Origin: Streptomyces huasconensis
Lineage (GTDB): Bacteria; Actinomycetota; Actinomycetes; Streptomycetales; Streptomycetaceae
Reading direction: 5' to 3'
Length of the DNA: 64,000 nucleotides
Assembly (NCBI GenBank): GCA_004010275.1
Contig: RBWT01000008.1
Coordinates: forward strand, 1 to 64,000
Position 1 is the first letter of the stretch, and each line of letters starts with the position of its first letter. Below are positions 1-9,278 of this stretch, piece by piece. The notes beneath the pieces were generated by a model that was not told the DNA's origin, did no database searches, and was given only the letters and a program-made list of their open reading frames with translations. Position numbers and translations under genes: made by a program.

Positions 1-43
1 CCGGCCTCGGCGCAAGCGGTCCCTGCTCCCCGCCGAGGCCTCC

Positions 44-2372
44 GTGTCCCCCCGCTCCCCGCCGAGGCTTCCGCACCCCCCCGAAGCCCGCCCCCACCGC
101 ATCGCCGTCATCGGCGGCGGCCCCGGTGGGCTCTACGCCGCAGCCCTGCTCAAGCGGCTCGATCCCGCCCGCGAGGTCACCGTCTGGGAGCGCAACGCCC
201 CGGAGGACACCTTCGGCTTCGGGGTCGTCCTCTCCGACGAGACGCTCGGCGGCATCGAGCACGCCGACCCCGCCGTCTATGCCGCCCTCCAGGCCGAGTT
301 CGTACGCTGGGACGACATCGACATCGTGCACCGCGGCCGGCGGCACACCTCCGGCGGCCACGGCTTCGCGGCGCTCGGGCGGCGGCGGCTCCTGGAGATC
401 CTGCACGCCCGGTGTCCGCGACCTCGGCGTCGAGCTGCGCTTCCGTACCGAGGCACCGCCCGCCGCCGAACTCGCCACGGCGTACGACCTCGTCGTCGCG
501 GCCGACGGCGTGCACAGCCTCACCCGCGAGGCGCACGCCGAAGCGTTCCGGCCGGCCATCACCACCCACCGCTGCCGCTACATCTGGCTCGCCGCCGACT
601 TCGCCTTCGCCGCCTTCCGCTTCGAGATCGCCGAGACCGAGCACGGCGTGATGCAGCTCCACGGCTACCCCTTCTCCGCCACCGGTTCTGGCGCGTCCAC
701 CGTCATCGTCGAGATGCGCGAGGAGGTCTGGAAAGCGGCCGGCTTCGACGGCCTCGATGAACGCGAGTCCACCGACCGCTGCGCCAAGATCTTCAGCGAG
801 GCGCTCGGTGGCCGCCCCCTGCGCGGCAACAACTCCGCATGGACCACCTTCCGCACCGTCGTCAACTCCCGCTGGTCGCACGGCAACACGGTCCTGCTCG
901 GCGACGCCGCCCACACCGCCCACTTCTCCATCGGCTCCGGCACCAAGCTCGCCGTCGAGGACGCCCTCGCGCTCGCCGCCTGCCTCCAGGAACAGTCCGA
1001 CATCCCGAGCGCCCTCCAGGCGTACGAGACCGAACGCCGCCCCGTCGTCGAGTCCACCCAGCGCGCCGCCCGCGCCAGCCTGGAGTGGTTCGAGCGCCTG
1101 CCCGACCACCTCGACCAGCCGCCCCGCCAGTTCGCGTGCAACCTCCTGACCCGCAGCCGCCGCGTCACCCACGACAACCTCCGCCTGCGCGACGCGGAGT
1201 TCACCCGCTCCGTGGAGCGCGAGTTCGGCTGTCCCGACGGCACGCCCCCCATGTTCACGCCCTTCACCCTCCGCGACCTCACCCTGTGCAACCGCGTCGT
1301 GGTCTCCCCGATGGACATGTACTCCGCCGTGGACGGCGTCCCCGGCGACTTCCACCTCGTCCACCTCGGCGCACGCGCCCTGGGCGGCGCCGGCCTCGTC
1401 ATGACCGAGATGGTCTGCGTCAGCGCACCCGGCCGCATCACCCCTGGATGCGCCGGCCTCTACACCGCCGAACAGGCCGACGCCTGGCGCCGGATCACCG
1501 ACTTCGCGCACGCCCAGGCCCCCGGCACGGCGATCGGCGTCCAGCTCGGCCACTCGGGCCGCAAGGGCTCCACGAAACTGATGTGGGAAGGCATCGACGA
1601 CCCCCTGCCCGACGGCAACTGGCCGCTCTCCGCCGCCTCCCCGCTCCCGTACAAACCGCACAGCCAGACCCCGCGGGAACTCTCCCGCGCCGGACTCACG
1701 GAGATCCGCGAACAGTTCGTCGCGGCGGCCCGCCGCGCCGACCACGCGGGCTTCGACCTCCTCGAACTCCACTGTGCCCATGGCTACTTGCTCTCCGGCT
1801 TCCTCTCCCCGCTGACCAACCACCGCACGGACGCGTACGGCGGCACCCTCACCGCCCGGCTCCGTTTCCCCCTGGAGGTCTTCGACGCCGTACGGCAGGT
1901 GTGGCCCGACGGCAAACCCATGACCGTCCGCATCTCGGCCACCGACTGGGCCGACGGCGGCACCACCGCCGAGGAGGCCGTGGAGATCGCCCGCGCCTTC
2001 GCGGCCCACGGCGCCGACGCGATCGACGTCTCCACGGGCCAGGTGGTCGCGGACGAACGCCCCGCGTACGGCCGCTCCTACCAGACGCCGTACGCCGACC
2101 TCATCCGCAACCGCACCGGCATCCCCGTCATCACGGTCGGCGCCATCTCCTCCTGGGACGACGTCAACTCCCTGCTCCTGGCGGGCCGAGCCGACCTCTG
2201 CGCCCTGGCCCGCCCCCACCTCTACGACCCCCACTGGACCCTGCACGCGGCGGCCGATCAGGGGTACGCGGGCCCGGGCGCCGTCTGGCCGCTCCCGTAC
2301 CGCGCGGGCAGCCGCCGCCCCCAGACCGGCCGCACGGACGCCCCGAAACCGCGTCTGTCACTGCATGGTTGA
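44..2372 (+). CDS. Bifunctional salicylyl-CoA 5-hydroxylase / old-yellow-enzyme oxidoreductase
   Basis: Fused two-domain flavoenzyme of about 775 residues. The N-terminal half is a FAD-dependent aryl-CoA monooxygenase: the dinucleotide motif IAVIGGGPGG lies close to the start and the second FAD motif LLGDAAHTAHFSIGSG lies near base 900. From about base 1250 (MFTPFTLRDLTLCNRV) the rest is an old-yellow-enzyme/NADH:flavin oxidoreductase barrel. This architecture is known for 2-aminobenzoyl-CoA monooxygenase/reductase and salicylyl-CoA 5-hydroxylase, which hydroxylate and partly reduce aromatic CoA thioesters. The neighbouring CoA ligase, acyl-CoA dehydrogenase and PaaX regulator fit aryl-CoA catabolism. 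The frame changes near base 412, where homology continues without loss, so I read it as an indel. The GTG at 44 is the first usable start, but the frame is open to the window edge, so the true start could lie further left. Confidence 0.85.
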
Positions 2373-2379
2373 CGCTCCG

Positions 2380-3203
2380 TCAGCGTGACTCCCCGGGAGA
2401 CACGAAGCGCGCGCCCGCCTCCCGCAGCAACCCGTCGAGCCCGGCGAACACCGCGGCCGACCGCGCGCCCGGCCAGTCCGCCGGCAGCAGCCCGGCGGGC
2501 AGGCCCGGGTCGCGTACGGGAGCCGCCGCCATGAGTCGAGGGCCAGGAGGTAGTCGCGGTACGCCTCCTCGGGCGGCGGGGCCGTCTCTCCCCTCGCCTC
2601 CCAGGAGCGCAGCACCGGCCCATGCCGGTCCAAAAACGCCTCGTGCTGCTTGGCCAGCGAGGCGAGGTCCCACCAGCGGCCCACCGCCTCCGCCGTCGCC
2701 GCGAACCCGAGATGCTCACCCCTGAACAGGTCGACGTACGGCGCGAGTTGGAGCCGCTCCAGGGTGTGCCGGGTCTCCTCGTAGAGGTGTGCGGGGGCGA
2801 TCCACACGCCCGGCGCCGCCGTCCCGAAGCCGAGCCCCGCCAGGCGGGACCGCAGCACGTGCCGCTTGTGCCGCTCCGCCTCGGGCACGGAGAACACGGC
2901 GAGGACCCAGCCCGTACCCTCCCGCGAGCCGGCCGGGCCGTAGATGCGCCGGTCACCGTCCTCCAGGAGTTGCCGGGCCTCCGGCGACAGCGCGTACCCC
3001 GCCGCACCCGACGCCGTACGCGCGGGCACGAGGAGCCCGCGCGCTTGAGCCGGGACACCGACGAGCGCACCGACCGGCGCGTCGACGCCGACCGGCGCGA
3101 GGAGGCGCACCAGCTCGGCGACCGGCACGGGGCCGGGCGCCGCCCGGCCGTAGGCGCCGTAGAAGGTGACGATCAGGGACCGTGGAGTGTGCTGCTCGGA
3201 CAC
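2380..3203 (-). CDS. PaaX-family transcriptional regulator
   Basis: A PaaX-type repressor, typically responsive to aryl-CoA thioesters such as phenylacetyl-CoA. The protein starts MSEQHTPRSLIVTFYGAYGR, the usual PaaX winged-helix opening. The central FSVPEAERHKRHVLRSRL and GVWIAP segments belong to the PaaX central domain, and the C-terminal DYLLALDSWRRLPY region to the PaaX C domain. The frame breaks near base 2527. The conserved C-terminus (PGLPAGLLPADWPG) continues in another frame and ends at 2380, so the stop further right in the first frame is artificial. It lies tail-to-tail with the fused flavoenzyme and just downstream of the CoA ligase on the same strand. Control of the catabolic block is inferred from position. 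Confidence 0.85.
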
Positions 3204-3212
3204 GTGATCACT

Positions 3213-4866
3213 TTACGGGCCCGGCTCCGCCGGGGGGCCGGCGGCGGACGGCGTACGCAGCCGGAACCGCTGCAGCTTGCCCGTCGCCGTCCTCGGCAGC
3301 GCGTCGAGGAAGACGATCTCGCGCGGACACTTGTAGGGGACCAGCTCCGCCTTCACGAACGCGCGCAGCCGCTCCGCGTCCCGTGGCGCCCCTGCGCGAA
3401 GGACCACGTACGCCACGACCACCTGCCCGCGCCGCTCGTCGGGGCGCCCCACGACGGCCGTCTCTGCGACATCGGGGTGGCGCAGGAGCGCCTCCTCCAC
3501 CTCGGGGCCCGCGATGTTGTACCCGGCCGAGATGATCATGTCGTCGGCGCGTGCGACATAGCGGAAGTAGCCGTCGGCGTCGCGGAGGTACGTGTCGCCG
3601 GTGACGTTCCAGCCGTGGCGCACGTACTGGAGCTGGCGGTCGTCGGCGAGGTAGCGGCAGCCGACCGGACCGCGCACCGCGAGGAGTCCCGGCTCGCCGT
3701 CCGGCACCGGCGCGCCGGAACCGTCCACCACGCGCGCCTGCCAGCCCGGCACGGGCAGCCCCGTCGTACCCGGCCGGATCGCGTCGTCGGCGGCGGAGAT
3801 GAAGATGTGCAGCAGCTCGGTGGCGCCGATGCCGTTGATGACGCGGTGCCCGGTGCGCTCGTGCCACGCCCGCCAGGTCGCCGCGGGCAGGTTCTCGCCC
3901 GCCGAGACGCAGCGCCGCAGCGAGGAGATGTCGTGGCCGTCGAGCTGGTCCAGCATCGTGCGGTACGCGGTCGGCGCGGTGAACAGGACGGTGATGCCGT
4001 GCCGCCCGATCGCGGGCAACAGCTGCTTGGGCGCGGCCTGTTCGAGCAGCACCGAGGAGGCGCCGAAGCGCAGCGGGAAGATGACGAGGCCGCCGAGCCC
4101 GAACGTGAAGCCGAGCGGCGGACTGCCCGCGAACACGTCGTCGGGGACCGGTTTGAGGACGTGCCGCGCGAAGGTGTCGGCGATGGCGAGCACATCGCGG
4201 TGGAAGTGCATGCAGCCCTTGGGGCGGCCCGTCGTGCCGGACGTGAAGGCGATGAGCGCCACGTCGTCGGCCGCCGTGTCCACCGCCTCGTACCCCTCGG
4301 GCTGCCGGGCGGCGCGCGCCAGCAGGTCGTCGGGGCCCTCACCGCCGTACGTGGTGACGCTCAGGCCCGGCACACCGGCCTTGATGAGGTCGTCCACCGC
4401 GCGGACGTCGCACAGCGCGTGCCGCACCTCCGCTATCTCGCACATGGTGGCCAGCTCCGGCGCGCGCTGCTGGGCGAGGACGATCACGGCGACCGCGCCC
4501 GCCTTCATCACCGCCAGCCAACAGGCCGCGAGCCAGGGCGTGGTGGGCCCACGCAGCAGCACGCGCTCGCCGGGGCGTATGCCGAGTTCGGAGGTGAGCG
4601 TGTGCGCGAACGCGGTCGACGCGACCGCGCAGACCGCCGTACGTCCAGGTCCCGCCGGACGCGGTGTGGAAGACCGGCCGCTCGGCGCCCAGCCGGTCCG
4701 CCGTCCGGTCCAGCAGCTCCGTGCCGCAGTTCAGGCGGGCGGGGTAGTGCAGCTCGGGGCGGTCGTGGACGAGTGCGGGCCACTGCTCACGCGGGGGGAG
4801 ATGGTCCCGGGCGAAGGTGTCGACGTGGCCGGACGGTGTCAGCCCCGGATTGCCGTTGGGTTCCAT
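3213..4866 (-). CDS. AMP-dependent aryl-CoA ligase (benzoate-CoA ligase family)
   Basis: Activates a carboxylic acid, probably aromatic, to its CoA thioester through an acyl-adenylate. Visible ANL motifs are the P-loop TSGTTGRPKG, the adenylate-binding region INGIGATELLHIFISA (typical of benzoate/2-aminobenzoate-CoA ligases), the hinge YVARADDMIISAGYNI, and the C-terminal lysine motif PRTATGKLQRF. About 550 residues is normal for the family. The frame changes near base 4630, between GTWTYGGL and VASTAFAHTL, with homology continuous across it. The ATG at 4866 is divergent from the acyl-CoA dehydrogenase start at 4976, so about 110 bp hold both promoters. It would supply the CoA substrate for the fused monooxygenase. 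Confidence 0.85.
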
Positions 4867-4975
4867 GGCGGCTCTGCCCCCTTGCCTGCCGGTCGGGCGC
4901 TGTGGTGGGCTCGCCTCACGAGCGTATCGTGATGGTGACGGCAGTCAACGGTGCGCGATAAAGGAGGGGCTCGCG

Positions 4976-6188
4976 ATGACCACATTCTCCCTCGACCCAG
5001 GACAAACCGCCTGGTGTGCGGAGCTGCGCGCCCTCGCCGCCGAGCGGCTGCGCCCTCTGGCGGAGAAGGGTGAACCGGGCCACGTGAACCGGCCCCTGGT
5101 CGAGGCGCTGGGTGAACTGGGCCTGCTGGACCGCCTGTTCGAGGAGCCCAGTGGCCGGGGAGAGGCGGGGCGTGCGACGTCCGGCGCCCTCGGCCTCTGC
5201 CTGATGCGCGAGTCCCTCGCCTACGCCTGTACGGAGGCCGAGACCGCCCTCGCGCTCCAGGGCCTCGGCGCCCACCCCGTACACGCCGTACGCTCCGCCG
5301 CGCAGCGCGCGCGCTGGCTGCCCGAGGCCCGCGCCGGACGGGCGGTCGCCGCCTTCGCGCTCTCCGAACCGGGCGCGGGCTCCGACGCCGCGGCCCTGTC
5401 CCTGGCGGCGGAGCCGGACGGCTCCGAGGGCTGGCGCCTCACGGGCGAGAAGCGCTGGATCACCAACGCCCCCGAAGCCGACTTCTACACCGTCTTCGCC
5501 CGTACGTCCCCGGACGCCGGGGCCCGCGGCGTCACCGCCTTCCTGGTCCCCGCCGACCGGGCGGGCCTGACGGGTACGGCCCTCGACATGCTCTCCCCGC
5601 ACCCGATCGGCGCCCTGGCCTTCGACGTCGTACGGGTCGGCCGCGACGACGTCCTGGGCGAGACCGACCGGGGGTTCCGGGTCGCGATGACCACCCTGAA
5701 CCGGTTCCGCCCGAGCGTCGGCGCCTTCGCGGTCGGCATGGCGGCCGCCGCGCTGGACGCGAGCCTCGCCCACACCGCCGAACGGGACGCGTTCGGCGGC
5801 AAGTTGAAGGACCTCCAGTCCGTCGCGCACCAGATCGCCGAGATGGCCACGCGCACGGAGGCGGCCCGCCTGATGGTCTACGCGGCAGCGGCACGTCGAC
5901 GCGCAGGGGGCGGAGGCAGTGGAGGGGGCGGAGGCGGCCCGGGGTCCCGGCATCGCGCGGCGCGCCGCCATGGCGAAGCTGCTCGCCACGGAGACCGCGC
6001 AGTACGTCGTCGACGCGGTCGGTCCAGCTGCACGCGCCCGCGCGCTCCAGCGCGGTCATCTCCTGGAGCACCTCTACCGTGAGGTGCGGGCGCCCCGGAT
6101 CTATGAAGGGGCGAGCGAGATCCAGCGCACGATCATCGCCAAGGAGCTCTACTCCGCGCAGACCTCCGAGAAGGAGCCGCCCGCATGA
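4976..6188 (+). CDS. Acyl-CoA dehydrogenase
   Basis: A FAD acyl-CoA dehydrogenase of about 400 residues. FALSEPGAGSDAAAL and GEKRWITNA are the family's flavin-binding segments, DAFGGKLKDLQSVAHQIAEM is the central helical motif, and YEGASEIQRTIIAKEL is the C-terminal signature. The start is an ATG preceded at good spacing by AAGGAGG. The frame changes between about 5885 and 5920, with a possible second small indel near 6020, and the C-terminal signature reads cleanly in the later frame. The stop overlaps the next gene's ATG, so it heads a small operon with RidA. A role in degrading the aryl-CoA ring-reduction product is inferred from context; the substrate is unknown. Confidence 0.85.
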
Positions 6189-6582
6189 CCCTGCACCGCG
6201 TGAACCCCGCCGAACTCTCCCCGCCCACCGGCTTCTCGCACGCCGTCACCGCGACCGGGTCCCGCCTGGTCTTCCTCGCCGGGCAGACCGCCCTGGACGG
6301 CGACGGCAAGGTCGTCGGAGCCGCCCTGCCCGCGCAGTTCGAGCGGGCGCTCACCAACCTCCTGACCGCCCTGCGCCACGCCGGCGGCACCCCCGCCGAC
6401 CTCGCGCGCGTCACCGTCTACGCCACGGCGTCGCCGACTACCGCGACCACGCACCCGAACTGGGCCGCATCTGGCGGCGGTTGGCGGGCCGCGACTACCC
6501 CGCGATGGCGGTGGTGGGCGCCGTACGGCTGTGGGACGATCAGGCGCTGGTCGAGTTGGACGGGGTGGCGGTCCTGGACTGA
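6185..6582 (+). CDS. RidA/YjgF-family protein
   Basis: A small RidA-like enamine/imine deaminase of about 132 residues. LVFLAGQTALDGDGKVVG and QFERALTNLLTALRHAGGTPADLARVTVY, read in two halves, match the family's beta-strand and long-helix pattern. The C-terminal AMAVVGAVRLWDDQALVELD continues in another frame after a break near 6425. The ATG overlaps the acyl-CoA dehydrogenase stop. RidA-like proteins commonly accompany 2-aminobenzoyl-CoA-type pathways, where amine-bearing intermediates hydrolyse. That fits the fused monooxygenase but is inference. Confidence 0.75.
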
Positions 6583-6604
6583 GGGCCGCGGAGGGGCGGG
6601 ACGC

Positions 6605-7468
6605 ATGCCGCAGGTCGAGACGGGCGCGGGAAGCATCGCGTACGAGGACACGGGCGGTGACGGCGTCCCGCTGGTCCTGCTGCACGGCCCCGCCCAGGAC
6701 GGCACGGTCTGGCGCCACGTGACCGACGAACTGGGCGCGGGGTTCCGCTGCGTCGTACCGACCCTGCCCTACGGCAGCCACCGTGCCCCGCTGCGGCCCG
6801 GCACGGTGCTCACTCCTCGCACGATGGCCCTGCTCATCGGCGAGTTCGCGGACGCCTTGAAGCTGGGCGACGAGACGGTGTTCGTGGAGAACGACGGCGG
6901 CCGCCTCCAGCAGCTGGCCGCCGAACGGCCGGAGCGCGTGGGCCGGTTGGTGATCGCGGGCTGCGAGGCTTTCGACAACTACCCGCCGCGCGCCGGCGGC
7001 AAGATGATGGCGGCGGCCGCCAGGATTCCCGGCGGCATCGCGGCGATGGCGCACGGCCTCGCGTTCCGCCCGGCCCGCCGCATCCCCGGCACCGGCTACG
7101 CGGTCATGGCGCACAAGCCCGTGGCGCACGACTTGATCGACCGCTGGATCGAACCCCTGCGCAAGGACCCGGCCGCCCGCCGCGTCCTGGTCCGCTACCT
7201 CCGGGCGGCGCGCCCCTCGGAGATGATGGAGGCGGCCGAGGGCCTGCGTGCGTACGACCGTCCCGCGCTCGTGGTGTGGGGCAGGCAGGACCGCATGATG
7301 CCGCCGGAGCACGGCCGCCGCCTGGCCGAACTGCTGTCCCAGGGACGGCTCGTCGAACTGGACGACTGCCGCACCCTGATCCCGCTGGACCGCCCCGAGG
7401 GGCTGGCGGCGGCGATCCGCGACTTCGTCGCCCGGACCTCGCCCGAGGCCCCCTCCGCGACCCCCTGA
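6605..7468 (+). CDS. Alpha/beta hydrolase with Asp at the nucleophile position
   Basis: An alpha/beta-hydrolase fold protein of 287 residues. Visible are the oxyanion strand PLVLLHGPAQDGTVW, the nucleophile elbow FVENDGGRLQQLA, the acid-strand region PALVVWGRQDRMMPPEHG, and a weak C-terminal region where the catalytic His is expected (DDCRTLIPLDRP). The elbow reads E-N-D-G-G rather than G-x-S-x-G. The nucleophile is therefore probably Asp, as in haloalkane dehalogenases and epoxide hydrolases, or the protein is not an esterase. The usual catalytic His is not obvious, so activity is uncertain. It follows RidA by about 20 bp and probably belongs to the same operon. Confidence 0.75.
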   Translation: MPQVETGAGSIAYEDTGGDGVPLVLLHGPAQDGTVWRHVTDELGAGFRCVVPTLPYGSHRAPLRPGTVLTPRTMALLIGEFADALKLGDETVFVENDGGRLQQLAAERPERVGRLVIAGCEAFDNYPPRAGGKMMAAAARIPGGIAAMAHGLAFRPARRIPGTGYAVMAHKPVAHDLIDRWIEPLRKDPAARRVLVRYLRAARPSEMMEAAEGLRAYDRPALVVWGRQDRMMPPEHGRRLAELLSQGRLVELDDCRTLIPLDRPEGLAAAIRDFVARTSPEAPSATP

Positions 7469-7581
7469 CCCCGGTCCGCCTCTCTGACGCCACAACAACT
7501 TGCCTGCGTCACCGCGCAGTTGTGGGGTACACGGAGGCAGTCGCGGTCACCGGGACCGCGGCGCCGAGGAGGGGTGAAGAC

Positions 7582-8325
7582 GTGCGTGCGAGCAAGGTTT
7601 CGGGTGTCATCGGGATCATGGGGCTGTCGGCCGCTCTGCTGACGGGCTGCGGTGACGGCGACGGGGGCGGTTCCGACAAGCCCTTCGCCAAGGACAGCGC
7701 CGACCAGATCGCCGCCAAGGCGGTCGAGGCCACCAAGAAGGCCGACTCGATGCGCCTCAAGGGGGACATGCGGCAGGACGGCAGGACCGTCAGCCTGGAC
7801 CTCGTGGTCGACCAGGAGAAGAACTGCGAGGGGACCGTCGACAACGCGGGCGCCAAGGCCGAGCTGCGGCACATGAACGGCACACTGTACGTGCGCGGCA
7901 ACGATCAGTACTGGAAGAACAGCCTCAAGAACCAGCCCGGTTCGGACAAGGTGAAGTCCAAAGTCGTCGACAAGTGGGTGAAGATGCCCGCCGACGACGC
8001 CTCGACGTCCGGCATGTGCGACAAGCAGGGCCTGATCGCCTCGATGGACGAGGACAAGTCGACCCGCAAAGGCATGAAGAAGGGCGACACCACGACCATC
8101 GGCGGGAAGGAGGCCATCACCCTGAAGAAGAAGGCGTCCGCGGGCGAGACGCACACGATGTACGTCGCCACGGAGGGCAAGCCGTACATCCTGCGCACCA
8201 CCGTGCAGGGCGGCAACGAGCCGAACGAGACGACGTTCTCCGACTACAACAAGCCCGTGAGCCCGAAGACACCGTCCAAGGGCGACGTGGTCGACCTCAA
8301 GCAACTCGCCGCCGCGGGGCGGTAA
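7582..8325 (+). CDS. Secreted lipoprotein of unknown function
   Basis: A 247-residue protein with a short basic N-terminus, a hydrophobic stretch and the lipobox LLTGC, so it is probably lipid-anchored outside the membrane. The mature part is lysine- and aspartate-rich with a repeated DK/KK character and resembles the LppX/LolA-like or hypothetical Streptomyces lipoproteins that carry a beta-strand-rich ligand-binding domain. The GTG at 7582 is chosen because GAGGAGGGG precedes it and the signal peptide starts right after it. It stands alone and is followed by a strong hairpin. It is probably unrelated to the biosynthetic cluster and marks its left border. Confidence 0.7.
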   Translation: MRASKVSGVIGIMGLSAALLTGCGDGDGGGSDKPFAKDSADQIAAKAVEATKKADSMRLKGDMRQDGRTVSLDLVVDQEKNCEGTVDNAGAKAELRHMNGTLYVRGNDQYWKNSLKNQPGSDKVKSKVVDKWVKMPADDASTSGMCDKQGLIASMDEDKSTRKGMKKGDTTTIGGKEAITLKKKASAGETHTMYVATEGKPYILRTTVQGGNEPNETTFSDYNKPVSPKTPSKGDVVDLKQLAAAGR

Positions 8326-8345
8326 TCGCCCTTCCTTGCCCCCTC

Positions 8346-8378
8346 TGATGCCCACGGCTGCCCAGCCGTGGGCCATCA
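8346..8378 (+). terminator. Rho-independent-type hairpin after the lipoprotein gene
   Basis: TGATG plus CCCACGGCTG pairs with CAGCCGTGGG, one bulged C, and CATCA: 15 base pairs with one bulge and a minimal CC loop, 20 bp after the lipoprotein stop. There is no U-tract, as is usual in Streptomyces. Confidence 0.75.
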
Positions 8379-9278
8379 GGCGTACCGCCCGCATAAAACG
8401 GACTTTTCCGCCCGGTCAACGCTGACCGAAGAATTGCATTCCGTTTATCGCCCGCCCCTCTCGCCGTCTTTCTTGCCCCAATTGCACCGCGACGGGGTAA
8501 AGATCCACTTAGGGTCCGTGGTGTTGACAAGATCACCCGGCCGGTCTCCCGGCCCGTCATTTTGAGCAACGTTCTAGCTGGTCGCGCGTTGTTTCCTTCG
8601 CGTGTGGCCGTGCGGTGATCCATTTACAGGAGATCCTTTTACCCAACAGGTCTTGCGCCTCCCGGCGGGTGGCCGCGAGACTGACGCAGTCGCCAGGAAG
8701 TGAGCGGGGGAAAGCGATGCGGGGTTCCTGCATATCTGCTGTAGCTGATGTCGATGCATTAAAGGAACGGCGGACCATCGGATTCGACCACCGATTTGTT
8801 CGTTTCCCTTTGTGTGTAGAACAAGGTGCGCCATGAGGCCCCCGTCGGCCACGGCGCCGCGAAGTCCTGAGCCGACGGAGCCCTGAGGCCGGCCCGCGCG
8901 CTCCTGAGCCGCTGAGGCCCTGCCGCTTCGGCTCAGCGCTTTGATCCGTCAGAGACCGGTCGACCCATGGACCAGTCGGCCAAGACCAGCCGAGCCATGG
9001 ACCAGTCGACCCATAGACCCGTCGACCCATAGACCAGTCGACGTCGTCGACGTGCCGTCCACGCCTGCCCGCCTGCCTGCCCGCCCTTGACTCGGCGCGG
9101 CCGGTCACCGGCGTGGGCGGCTCCGCCTCGCGACGCGCTGCGGTCGTGCCGTCCCGAGTCCCCGCGCGCCCCGCGCAGGGCACCTCAATGCTCGTCGTCG
9201 GCCCTGAACGCCCGGGCCGGTCGGCCCACACCCCGTGCGCAGCCGTTCCCACGGGCTGCTTCTGGAGGGAGAACTCGT
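8379..9278. other. Gene-free leader upstream of the NRPS operon
   Basis: About 900 bp with no reading frame that shows codon bias or recognisable homology. From roughly 8390 to 8840 the GC content drops well below the surroundings, with AT-rich runs such as those near 8395, 8445 and 8760. This is typical of promoter or regulatory DNA in Streptomyces. A TTGACA occurs at 8524 but has no acceptable -10 at 17-18 bp. The right part holds a tandem repeat, then a ribosome site at 9264-9270. The operon promoter probably lies here, but I cannot place it. Confidence 0.5.
8954..9043. repeat. 16-bp tandem repeat, about 5.7 copies
   Basis: Units follow the consensus GACCAGTCGACCCATR. They start at 8954, 8970 (a 14-bp unit), 8984, 9000, 9016 and 9032 (partial). 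Several contain GTCGAC, a perfect 6-bp palindrome, so each unit could also be a protein-binding half-turn. It lies about 235 bp upstream of the first NRPS gene, in non-coding DNA. Confidence 0.85.

Noticed and set aside
8524..8529. TTGACA as the NRPS operon promoter
   Set aside because: No -10-like hexamer at 16-19 bp; the expected region is GC-rich.
8615..8836. Small plus-strand reading frame in the low-GC leader
   Set aside because: No homology recognised, weak codon bias and no convincing ribosome site.
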